A stretch of DNA of 13,102 nucleotides from the NCBI GenBank assembly GCA_017646185.1, contig JAGCNA010000172.1, forward strand, positions 1 to 13,102. Reading direction: 5' to 3'. Position numbers and translations under genes: made by a program. Position 1 is the first letter of the stretch, and the number at the start of each line of letters is the position of its first letter. Below are positions 1-6,429 of this stretch, in pieces. This DNA comes from Clostridia bacterium. Lineage in GTDB: Bacteria > Bacillota > Clostridia > Oscillospirales > CAG-382. Below the pieces are notes generated by a model. That model ran no database searches. It saw only the letters and a list, made by a program, of their open reading frames with translations, and was not told the origin of the DNA.

Positions 1-1
1 C

Positions 2-118
2 GCTATTTCCGAAAAGCTGTATCAGCAGCAGAGCGGTCAGCCCGGCGGTCAGCAGGATAACCAGAGCACCGGCGCAAACGATGACGGCGTTTACGACGCA
101 GAATTTACCGATAAATAA
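2..118 (+). CDS. dnaK: Molecular chaperone DnaK (Hsp70), C-terminal end only
   Basis: Only the last 38 codons and the TAA stop are inside the window; the gene begins upstream. The visible peptide is a Gln/Gly/Asn/Asp-rich tail (QQQSGQPGGQQDNQ) ending in DDGVYDAEFTDK. This is the low-complexity disordered tail plus acidic terminus usual for bacterial DnaK. The fragment has no diagnostic domain, so the call rests on tail composition and on the complete dnaJ that follows on the same strand 62 bases later, the standard dnaK-dnaJ order. DnaK is the cytosolic ATP-dependent Hsp70 that works with DnaJ and GrpE in protein folding. Heat-shock control (for example HrcA/CIRCE) would lie upstream and cannot be judged here. 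Confidence 0.85.
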   Translation, partial: AISEKLYQQQSGQPGGQQDNQSTGANDDGVYDAEFTDK

Positions 119-134
119 GTTTACAACAATACGA

Positions 135-167
135 GAAAGCGGACGCTTGATATAAGTGTCCGCTTTC
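135..167 (+). promoter_or_regulatory. Intercistronic RNA hairpin between dnaK and dnaJ
   Basis: A near-perfect inverted repeat forms a 14 bp stem with one G-U pair (135-148 with 154-167) and a five-base loop, GATAT. No T-run follows, so it does not look like a normal intrinsic terminator. Its 3' arm ends just before the dnaJ Shine-Dalgarno (GGAG at 171-174, six bases before the ATG). By inference it may be an mRNA processing or stability element, or may tune dnaJ translation relative to dnaK. Confidence 0.6.
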
Positions 168-180
168 GGCGGAGTATATT

Positions 181-1323
181 ATGGCAGAAAAAAGAGATTA
201 TTACGAGGTGCTGGGTGTGGACAGATCCGCATCCGATGCAGATATAAAAAAAGCATACCGTAATCTTGCAAAAAAATACCATCCCGATGCAAACCCCGGA
301 GATTCTACGGCGGAAGCAAAGTTCAAAGAGATAAACGAAGCGTATTCCGTTCTTTCCGACAGCGAAACAAAAGCCCGTTACGATCAGTACGGCCACGCAG
401 GAACCGACCCCAACTTCGGCGCAGGCGGTTTCGGAGGAGGCTTTGGCGGTTTTGGCGGCGGCTTTGGAGGCGATGCTTTTGATCTGGGAGATCTGTTTGG
501 AGATCTGTTCGGCGGAGGCAGACGTTCTTCCCGTCCCAACGCACCCCAAAAGGGCGCGGATATAGAAACCTATATCACCTTAACCTTTGAAGAAGCGGCT
601 TTCGGATGCACAAAGGAAATCGAATTTACCCGCGTAGAAACCTGCGCTTCCTGCAAGGGAAGCGGTGCAAACGGCGCAAACGGAGTGGAAACCTGTAAGA
701 CCTGTAACGGTACGGGTACCGTGAGAACAATTCAGCGCACTCCTTTCGGTTCTATGCAGTCCCAACGTCCCTGCTCCGCTTGTAAAGGAACGGGAAAAAT
801 TGTTAAAGACCCCTGCACCGAATGTAAGGGAAGCGGAGTTAACCGCATAAAGAAAAAGTTAAGCGTTAACATACCTGCGGGAATTGACGACGAGCAGAGA
901 GTTATTCTCCGCGGTCAGGGAAACCACGGCTCAAACGGCGGCCCTGCGGGAGATCTTTACGTTGAAGTAAGAGTAAAGCCCCACAAGCTGTTTGTGAGAG
1001 AAGGCAACGACATACACTACGAAATGCCCATTTCTTATGCGGAAGCGGTATTGGGCGCAAAGCTTACCGTACCCACGCTTGAGGGCGAAAGTGAATTTTC
1101 CATACCCGAAGGCACACAATCGGGCAGCGTATTCTCCCTGCGCGGTAAAGGTATTCCCCAAGTACACGGAAAAGGCAGAGGGGATATTTACGTTACGGTA
1201 ACCGTAGAGGTTCCCAAATCACTTAATTCCAAGCAAAAAGAACTGCTGAAGCAGTTTGACGAAGCTATGGGTAATAAAAACACACCCAAAAAGCAGAGCT
1301 TCTTTTCCAAGTTCAAAAAATAA
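181..1323 (+). CDS. dnaJ: Co-chaperone DnaJ (Hsp40, type I)
   Basis: This is a full-length type I J-protein of 380 residues, a normal length. It stimulates DnaK ATPase and delivers unfolded clients to DnaK in the cytosol. The J domain covers about residues 5-70 with the HPD motif at 34-36. A Gly/Phe-rich linker follows at about 80-115. The zinc-binding domain has four CxxCxGxG repeats at 155-162 (CASCKGSG), 172-179 (CKTCNGTG), 198-205 (CSACKGTG) and 212-219 (CTECKGSG), all complete. The rest is the two-part beta-sandwich client-binding and dimerisation region, with a basic Lys/Phe-rich tail. The ATG at 181 is preceded by GGAG six bases upstream. It is the last gene of the dnaK-dnaJ unit, as an intrinsic terminator follows directly. 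Nothing in it is missing or unusual. Confidence 0.98.
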   Translation: MAEKRDYYEVLGVDRSASDADIKKAYRNLAKKYHPDANPGDSTAEAKFKEINEAYSVLSDSETKARYDQYGHAGTDPNFGAGGFGGGFGGFGGGFGGDAFDLGDLFGDLFGGGRRSSRPNAPQKGADIETYITLTFEEAAFGCTKEIEFTRVETCASCKGSGANGANGVETCKTCNGTGTVRTIQRTPFGSMQSQRPCSACKGTGKIVKDPCTECKGSGVNRIKKKLSVNIPAGIDDEQRVILRGQGNHGSNGGPAGDLYVEVRVKPHKLFVREGNDIHYEMPISYAEAVLGAKLTVPTLEGESEFSIPEGTQSGSVFSLRGKGIPQVHGKGRGDIYVTVTVEVPKSLNSKQKELLKQFDEAMGNKNTPKKQSFFSKFKK

Positions 1324-1328
1324 CAGTT

Positions 1329-1367
1329 TCACCTCACGGATGCAGTATATCCGTGAGGTGATTTTTT
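1329..1367 (+). terminator. Rho-independent terminator after dnaJ
   Basis: A perfect 13 bp inverted repeat (1329-1341 pairs with 1349-1361; core ACCTCACGGAT / ATCCGTGAGGT) has a seven-base loop and is followed at once by six T residues (1362-1367). It starts five bases after the dnaJ stop. This is a textbook intrinsic terminator that closes the chaperone operon and insulates the thyX operon downstream. Confidence 0.95.
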
Positions 1368-1379
1368 AATATATTGTTA

Positions 1380-1408
1380 TTGATTTCATTATTATTATAT
1401 GTTATACT
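1380..1408 (+). promoter_or_regulatory. Sigma-A-type promoter for the thyX operon
   Basis: A TTGATT -35 element (1380-1385) is separated by 17 bases from a TATACT -10 element (1403-1408). A TG at 1400-1401, one base before the -10, gives an extended -10. The region is markedly AT-rich compared with its surroundings and lies between the dnaJ terminator and thyX. Transcription should start near 1414-1416, leaving a leader of about 25 bases with no room for a riboswitch. No operator-like palindrome is obvious. Confidence 0.75.
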
Positions 1409-1427
1409 ATTATGAATAAAAATATTT

Positions 1428-1433
1428 GGAGGA
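1428..1433 (+). promoter_or_regulatory. Ribosome binding site that fixes the thyX start
   Basis: GGAGGA lies seven bases before the ATG at 1441. A longer open frame can be opened at a TTG at 1426, but that codon overlaps this Shine-Dalgarno and would add five residues (MEEHY) without family support, so the ATG at 1441 is the start. Confidence 0.85.
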
Positions 1434-1440
1434 ACACTAT

Positions 1441-2202
1441 ATGAAGGTCGAGATACTTTCCTGCACGCCGGACGGCGAAAAACTGATTGCCGCTTCGGCA
1501 AAACTTTGCTATTCATCATCGGAGATATCCGACCTTTGGGACGGACTCACCCCCGAAAAAACCGAAAGGTTTCTTACAATGCTGGGGGATCTGGGACACG
1601 CCTCCCCCTTTGAACACGTGTCCATTACCTTCGGTATCGAAGGTGTTTCCCGTGCGGTGCTTGCACAGATAACCCGCCACAGAATTGCATCCTTCTCCGT
1701 TCAGAGCCAGAGATACGTTAACAAGGAGCAGTTCACATATATCATTCCCCCTGCAATAGAAGAATGCGAAGAGGCAAAGGAAGAGTTCCTTAAAGCCATG
1801 GAGGAAGACAGACAGCACTATATCCGTCTTGCGGAAATACTTACCGAAAAGCACGTAAAAAGACTTGTTGCGGAAGGTATGGACCAAAAGCAGGCGGAAA
1901 AGGTTGCTTCCAAGCAAGCATTTGAGGATGCCCGCGGAGTACTTCCCAACGCCTGCGATACCAAGATAATTATGACAATGAACGTAAGAAGCCTTTACAA
2001 CTTCTTTTCTCTGCGCTGCTGCAACCGTGCTCAATGGGAGATAAGACAGCTTGCTACGGAAATGCTCCGTCTTGCAAGAAACACCTATCCCCTTTTGTTT
2101 GCCCACGCAGGACCTCCCTGCCTTAAGGGCAGATGCCCAGAAGGCAGTATGACCTGCGGCAAGGCAAAGGAAGTTAAAGAAAGGTTCAGTACGCTTAAAT
2201 GA
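1441..2202 (+). CDS. thyX: Flavin-dependent thymidylate synthase ThyX
   Basis: ThyX makes dTMP from dUMP using methylene-tetrahydrofolate as carbon donor and FAD/NADPH as reductant. It is the flavin alternative to ThyA, acting as a cytosolic homotetramer. The 253-residue product begins MKVEILSCTPDGE and carries the signature RHRxxSxxxxSxR as RHRIASFSVQSQR at residues 79-91. Other family blocks are present: HASPFEHVSITF before the signature, an ARGVLPNACDTK segment, and a Cys-rich end with CPEGSMTCGK. The start is set by GGAGGA seven bases upstream. It is the first gene after the promoter at 1380-1408 and its TGA stop overlaps the ATG of tmk (ATGA), coupling two consecutive dTTP synthesis steps. 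Length is typical and all signature positions are kept. It suggests that the host may lack thyA, but this window cannot show that. Confidence 0.97.
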   Translation: MKVEILSCTPDGEKLIAASAKLCYSSSEISDLWDGLTPEKTERFLTMLGDLGHASPFEHVSITFGIEGVSRAVLAQITRHRIASFSVQSQRYVNKEQFTYIIPPAIEECEEAKEEFLKAMEEDRQHYIRLAEILTEKHVKRLVAEGMDQKQAEKVASKQAFEDARGVLPNACDTKIIMTMNVRSLYNFFSLRCCNRAQWEIRQLATEMLRLARNTYPLLFAHAGPPCLKGRCPEGSMTCGKAKEVKERFSTLK

Positions 2203-2876
2203 AAAAAATGCTTATAGCCTTTGACGGGCTGGACGGTTCGGGAAAGAATACGCAGACACATCTGCTTACGGATTATCTTGAAAAAAACGGTATTCCCTAT
2301 CGCTACGTAACCTTCCCTACCTATGACGATACATATTCTTTTTTCGTAAACAAATATCTTTCCGGTGAGTTCGGCGAAAATCCCGATGATGTAAACGGAT
2401 ATGCCGCATCTGCATTTTTTGCGGCAGACAGATACCTTTCCTTTATAATGGATTGGAAAAAGGATTACGACGAGGGTAAAATAATTATTGCAAACAGATA
2501 TACCACCGCAAACGCCGTGCATCAGTGCAGTAAAATACCCAAAGAAAAAAGAGACGAATTTTTAAAATGGCTGTTTGATTACGAATGGAAAAAGCTGGGA
2601 CTTCCCACTCCCGATAAAGTAATTTATCTTTGCCAGCCTCCCGAAGTATCCTTTTCACTTATACAAAAGCGGTGCGACGAAACGGGAGTAAAAAAGGACA
2701 TTCACGAAAAGGATTCCGCCCATTTGTACAAAAGCTATGAAGCCGCTTTGTACGTTTCCGAAAAATACGGGTGGGACAGAATAGACGTGTCCGACGGAAT
2801 GAATTTACGTACCAGAGAGGATATTCACCAAGAGGTTATACAAAAGGTTTCCGATTTGCTTAACACAAAGGAGTAG
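2199..2876 (+). CDS. tmk: Thymidylate kinase (dTMP kinase), atypical P-loop
   Basis: This is a 225-residue P-loop kinase that would phosphorylate dTMP to dTDP in the cytosol. Residues 10-19 read GLDGSGKNTQ, the dTMP kinase Walker A region, but with Asn17 after GK instead of the usual Ser/Thr (Thr18 follows). AADRYLSF (D77 R78 Y79) matches the conserved DR substrate-side segment. NRYTTANAVHQ (from N99) matches the family DRYxxSxxAYQ block with Asp replaced by Asn. A lid-like segment, QKRCDETGVKKDIHEKD, supplies Arg and Asp. The gene overlaps thyX by four bases, and the nearest Shine-Dalgarno-like run (AGAAAGG at 2178-2184) is about 14 bases away, so translation is probably coupled to thyX. Position next to thyX strongly supports dTMP as substrate. 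The substitutions leave a small possibility of another nucleoside monophosphate kinase of the same fold. Confidence 0.9.
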   Translation: MKKMLIAFDGLDGSGKNTQTHLLTDYLEKNGIPYRYVTFPTYDDTYSFFVNKYLSGEFGENPDDVNGYAASAFFAADRYLSFIMDWKKDYDEGKIIIANRYTTANAVHQCSKIPKEKRDEFLKWLFDYEWKKLGLPTPDKVIYLCQPPEVSFSLIQKRCDETGVKKDIHEKDSAHLYKSYEAALYVSEKYGWDRIDVSDGMNLRTREDIHQEVIQKVSDLLNTKE

Positions 2877-2878
2877 GT

Positions 2879-4903
2879 ATGAAAACCCATCTCATTTCCG
2901 CAGGGGATCTGCAGGTATCTTTACAGCTTGAAAAAGACGGTATGCTTTTGCGCACCGTAACCGATAAAAAAAGCGGCAGAAAATTTTTGCAAAGCGCACA
3001 CAGCTCTCTGTTTACCCTTACCGCCCGTGAACACGGCAAAGAAAGCTTGCTTTACGTGGATTCAAAAAGCGGCTGGGGTGCTGTAAGCGCCCACGCAGGC
3101 GCAAACGTCCATACGCTTACGTTTTCCCGCCACGGTGTTCTTAACGGAGTTACGGTAGTTCTTTCCGCCGTAACGGAGGTTGACCGTATAAGCTGGACGG
3201 TACGTCTGCACAGCGAAAACAAGCAGTACACATTGTATGAATGTGATTACCCCGTGCTTTCATTCGGAGCCTGCAACAAAACCAAGGTGTTTTTCCCTTA
3301 CGGATGCGGTGAGGTTTATCCTGCTTCCCGCACCTTTGAAACAAAGCAAAACTACCCATCCTACGGCGCTTCAATGCAATATATGGCGTTGTGGCACGCA
3401 GGTGCGGAAAGAGGTATATATTACGGGCTTCACGACCCTGCCCCTGCATACAAAAAGCTGTTTTATAAAAAAAGCGAGGGTGAAAAGGTCGCCTGCATGA
3501 AAGCGACAATGCCCCTGAGAGATATTGATATGCCCTGCAACAGTCAAACCCTGGAGGGCGAGGCTGTGTGGGAATTGTTTGACGGCGATTGGTACGATGC
3601 GGCGCTGATATACAAAAAGTTTTTTGAAGAGCACGCATCCTGGAAGCCGGAAATAAAGGACGGAAAGCGTGTTGATACGCCCGAGTGGCTGAGAACAAAT
3701 CCCCATTGGTGGCGCAAGCGTATGAAATGGGACGAAACCTTTGCAGACGAATTGCTGGAAGTAAGCAAAGATTTAGGTCTGCACAGCCCTACGCATATTT
3801 ACGATTGGTTTCAGATACCTTACGATACAAACTACCCTCACTATTTCCCCGCAAAGGATGCCTTTGTTCCCGCTATACGCCGTTTGCAAAAGGCAGGTAT
3901 CCGCATTATGCCGTATATTAACGGCAGATTGTGGGATACTCACGACAAGGGCAAGGAGGATTGGCAGTTTACTGCGGTAGCACGCCCCAACTGCACAAAA
4001 AAACAAGGGGATAAACCCTTTTTGGAGGTTTACCCCACATCCAAGATCGAGCTTGCAATAATGTGTCCTTCCACGGCGCTGTGGCAGGAAAAGCAAAAAG
4101 AAATAATGCACACCCTGTTTGGCGATTTCGGCGTTGATGCCATATATATTGACCAGATAGGCGCGGCACAGCCATACCCCTGCGAAGACCGCAGCCACGC
4201 CCACAGAGCAGGCGGCGGTACGTGGTGGATAGAAAGCTACCGCAACCTTATCGACCACGCAAAGCAGACTATGCCCGAATACGGATGTCTGACAACCGAA
4301 TGCACGTCCGACCCGTATATGAAGGATATACACGCATATCTTTCCTGGATATGGATAAAAAATGATCAGGTTCCCGCATTCATGGTCATATATAACGGAT
4401 ACGTTGCGGTATTCGGACGAAACTATATATATGCTCCCGATGCGGCAGGGCAGGATATTCTTGCCGCCCAATCCTTAACCTACGGAGAGCAGATGGGCTG
4501 GATCCTGCCGGAGACATACAATGCTCTCGTGCACAAGGAGTTTTACAAAAAATGCGTAAACGCACGTGTTAAGCTGGGCTCCTTCTTCTATGACGGAAAA
4601 TTGCTTCGGTCCCCGAAAATAAAAGACAAGCAGATTATCAAAACGACAAAAATAATGCACGAAGCTTACGGCGGCTTACTTGCCCACACCGCTACGTTTT
4701 CCGAGCTGTGGGAGCGTAATGACGGCAAAAAGCTGTTGCTCTTGGTAAACGCATCCGCAAAAAAGACATCAGCCTGCATTCAAGGGGAAATTCCCGATGG
4801 CGTTTATCTTATTGACGGTTGTGTGCAACGAGAAATAACCGTACAAAACGGCACTTTTGAAGCGGAGCTTCCGCCCCACACGGTTTCATACATTATATTT
4901 TAA
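2879..4903 (+). CDS. DUF6259-like glycoside hydrolase-type protein, cytoplasmic
   Basis: A 674-residue protein that I recognise only at family level, as a DUF6259-type TIM-barrel protein resembling glycoside hydrolases; the substrate is unknown. Residues 1 to about 265 look like an N-terminal beta-rich domain. A barrel follows PEWL (268-271), with a strand-like HIYDWF segment and PYINGRLWD. YIDQIGA holds D425, HAHRAGGGTWW spans 440-450, and TTECTSDPY holds E474. The last 100 or so residues are again beta-rich. D425 and E474 lie where barrel glycosidases keep catalytic acids, so they are candidates only. There is no signal peptide or membrane segment (N-terminus MKTHLISAGDLQVS), so it should act inside the cell on imported or recycled sugars. 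The start has AAGGAG overlapping the tmk stop, and the gap to tmk is two bases. The operon position explains nothing obvious, though nagA-nagB lie downstream in the same array. Confidence 0.7.
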   Translation: MKTHLISAGDLQVSLQLEKDGMLLRTVTDKKSGRKFLQSAHSSLFTLTAREHGKESLLYVDSKSGWGAVSAHAGANVHTLTFSRHGVLNGVTVVLSAVTEVDRISWTVRLHSENKQYTLYECDYPVLSFGACNKTKVFFPYGCGEVYPASRTFETKQNYPSYGASMQYMALWHAGAERGIYYGLHDPAPAYKKLFYKKSEGEKVACMKATMPLRDIDMPCNSQTLEGEAVWELFDGDWYDAALIYKKFFEEHASWKPEIKDGKRVDTPEWLRTNPHWWRKRMKWDETFADELLEVSKDLGLHSPTHIYDWFQIPYDTNYPHYFPAKDAFVPAIRRLQKAGIRIMPYINGRLWDTHDKGKEDWQFTAVARPNCTKKQGDKPFLEVYPTSKIELAIMCPSTALWQEKQKEIMHTLFGDFGVDAIYIDQIGAAQPYPCEDRSHAHRAGGGTWWIESYRNLIDHAKQTMPEYGCLTTECTSDPYMKDIHAYLSWIWIKNDQVPAFMVIYNGYVAVFGRNYIYAPDAAGQDILAAQSLTYGEQMGWILPETYNALVHKEFYKKCVNARVKLGSFFYDGKLLRSPKIKDKQIIKTTKIMHEAYGGLLAHTATFSELWERNDGKKLLLLVNASAKKTSACIQGEIPDGVYLIDGCVQREITVQNGTFEAELPPHTVSYIIF

Positions 4904-4915
4904 GGAGTAAAAGCG

Positions 4916-5461
4916 ATGAAAATATATATGTTTTTGGCAGACGGATTTGAAGAAACCGAAGCTTTGGCACCCCTTGACCTTATTATAAGAGCAGGGGCTG
5001 ATATAAAGACGGTTTCTATAAGCGAAGACTACACCGTTTGCGGCGCTCACGATATAAAAATACAAGCAGACCTTCTGGCAAAGGAAACAGACCTTACAGA
5101 CTGCGACGGGCTTATTTTACCCGGCGGCGGTAAGGGAACTGAAAATCTTTACGCCAGTGAAGCAGTAAAGACCGCAGTTAAAAATGCATACGATAAAAAC
5201 AAGCTTATATGCGCAATATGCGCCGCCCCCACCGTGCTGGGCAGAATGGGCCTTTTGAAGGACAAAACTGCCGTTTGCTACCCCGGAATGGAGGATATGC
5301 TGTTTTGCAAAACCCTTTCCAAGGAACCCGTTGTGCAGGACGGTAATATTATAACTGCGCAGGGTATGGGCGTTTCTTATGAATTCGGACTTAAAATAAC
5401 CGAATATCTTTACGGAACGGAAAAAGCAAATAAATTAAAGACAGCCACCTGCGGAAGATAA
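4916..5461 (+). CDS. DJ-1/PfpI family protein (YajL/ThiJ-like)
   Basis: The 181-residue product is a single-domain member of the DJ-1/PfpI superfamily and is complete. It starts MKIYMFLADGFEETEA, where E15 corresponds to the conserved Glu that hydrogen-bonds the reactive cysteine. GLILPGGGKG is the usual glycine-rich turn. The nucleophile elbow is AICAAPTVLG with C102. TAQGMGVSYEFGL matches the conserved C-terminal block of this branch. Relatives are assigned to oxidative-stress sensing, glyoxalase-type or deglycase activity; the older thiamine-biosynthesis label (ThiJ) is not supported here, as no thiamine gene is nearby. AAGGAG at 4902-4907 gives eight-base spacing. It lies 12 bases after the preceding gene, so it is likely cotranscribed. 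Family membership is secure, but the biochemical role is not. Confidence 0.92.
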   Translation: MKIYMFLADGFEETEALAPLDLIIRAGADIKTVSISEDYTVCGAHDIKIQADLLAKETDLTDCDGLILPGGGKGTENLYASEAVKTAVKNAYDKNKLICAICAAPTVLGRMGLLKDKTAVCYPGMEDMLFCKTLSKEPVVQDGNIITAQGMGVSYEFGLKITEYLYGTEKANKLKTATCGR

Positions 5462-5501
5462 GACTCGAAAAAAACACTTTTTTAAAAAAGGAGGTTAAGA
5501 T

Positions 5502-6416
5502 ATGCCGGATATAAAAAATCACCTTAAGACCCCTGCGGTAACCGTACCCGTCCTTGCCGCCGCAGTAATGCTTATACTGCGTCTGTGCGGAAAGTTCGTT
5601 ATCGGCAATATGGGAGAAAACGAAAACCCATTGCTTGCAATATCCATACTGCAGTTGATCGTTTTTGTACTTCCGTGTATTTTCTATTACCTGCTTAAGG
5701 GAAGACGGCTTGAGACCGACCCCTTCTTCTATGTGGTACGTCCCAAACATATTATTTTCGTACTCGTATCCGCTTTGGTACTGCTTTGCGGTACTCTGCT
5801 TATAAAATACGGACAGTACGTGTTATTTGACGAAATGTATTCCACCGATGAATTGGTGGATTCGGTTGTAAACAACACCGCCGCCTACAGCGGCTCGGGA
5901 ATCATTATCGCATACGTTATAATCCCCGCAGTTGCAGAGGAATTGTTCTACAGAGGAATCGTTCTTTCAGAATACCGCTTATACGGTTCGGCAAACGCAG
6001 TTATCGTTTCCGCATTGTGCTTTGCATTTATGCATTTTTCCTTCGATAACTTCGTGTTATATCTCTTTGCGGGACTTATTCTCGGTATGGTAGCGGTAGT
6101 AACCCGTTCACTGTTGGCGTCGGTAATACTTCACGTGCTTTCAAACCTTTTGTCCCTTTACGGAAGCGATAGCTTCTTAAGAATAACCATTCAAAAAAGC
6201 GGCGAAATATTTATGGGCTTTTTGCTTGTGGTCTTGTTCGCCCTTTCTATCATACTTTTGCTTTCAAGACTTGATCAGGTTTATTCCGATTATGCGGAAA
6301 AGCCTCCCGTAAGCGGATTGCCCGCAAACAGCAAGGATAATCTGTTAAAAGTATTCTTTTCGCCGGCGTTTCTGGCTTTGATTGCCGTATTCGTCGCGCT
6401 TACCGCCTTTATGTAG
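5502..6416 (+). CDS. CPBP-family intramembrane glutamic endopeptidase (CAAX protease/Abi type)
   Basis: A 304-residue multi-pass membrane protein. Hydrophobic segments fall near residues 10-30, 45-65, 80-102, 125-145, 160-180, 185-205, 235-260 and 280-304. The three CPBP active-site motifs are complete: EELFYR at 146-151 (EExxxR), FAFMH at 174-178 (FxxxH), and HVLSN at 211-215 (HxxxN). The family includes type II CAAX prenyl proteases and bacterial proteins linked to bacteriocin self-immunity or processing of membrane substrates; the target is unknown here. No bacteriocin or peptide precursor gene lies nearby, so a housekeeping membrane role is more likely than immunity. The Shine-Dalgarno is strong (AGGAGG within 5489-5496) before the ATG at 5502. 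The 40-base gap upstream, with a run of A and T, is the longest inside this operon. The gene is followed 13 bases later by mltG. Confidence 0.93.
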   Translation: MPDIKNHLKTPAVTVPVLAAAVMLILRLCGKFVIGNMGENENPLLAISILQLIVFVLPCIFYYLLKGRRLETDPFFYVVRPKHIIFVLVSALVLLCGTLLIKYGQYVLFDEMYSTDELVDSVVNNTAAYSGSGIIIAYVIIPAVAEELFYRGIVLSEYRLYGSANAVIVSALCFAFMHFSFDNFVLYLFAGLILGMVAVVTRSLLASVILHVLSNLLSLYGSDSFLRITIQKSGEIFMGFLLVVLFALSIILLLSRLDQVYSDYAEKPPVSGLPANSKDNLLKVFFSPAFLALIAVFVALTAFM

Positions 6417-6420
6417 GAGG
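6415..6420 (+). promoter_or_regulatory. Ribosome binding site that fixes the mltG start
   Basis: AGGAGG overlaps the stop codon of the CPBP gene. An in-frame ATG at 6421 touches this site with no spacer, while the next in-frame ATG at 6430 has a nine-base spacer. The second is the workable start. Confidence 0.8.
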
Positions 6421-6429
6421 ATGAAATAT

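Noticed and set aside
421..540. GGC/GGA/TTT repeats that look like a DNA tandem array
   Set aside because: They encode the normal Gly/Phe linker of DnaJ in frame.
1410..1440. Riboswitch or attenuator ahead of thyX
   Set aside because: The predicted leader is only about 25 bases and has no stem of note.
5468..5489. A7-CAC-T6-A6 run between the DJ-1 and CPBP genes as a terminator
   Set aside because: Pairing would be only six A-T pairs with no GC core, and no T-tract follows; the run instead leads into a strong Shine-Dalgarno.
5502..6416. CPBP protease as an abortive-infection or bacteriocin-immunity gene
   Set aside because: No phage-defence partner, toxin, peptide precursor or exporter is nearby; the surroundings are housekeeping genes.
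6421..6429. ATG at 6421 as the mltG start
   Set aside because: It touches AGGAGG with no spacer, while the in-frame ATG at 6430 has normal spacing.
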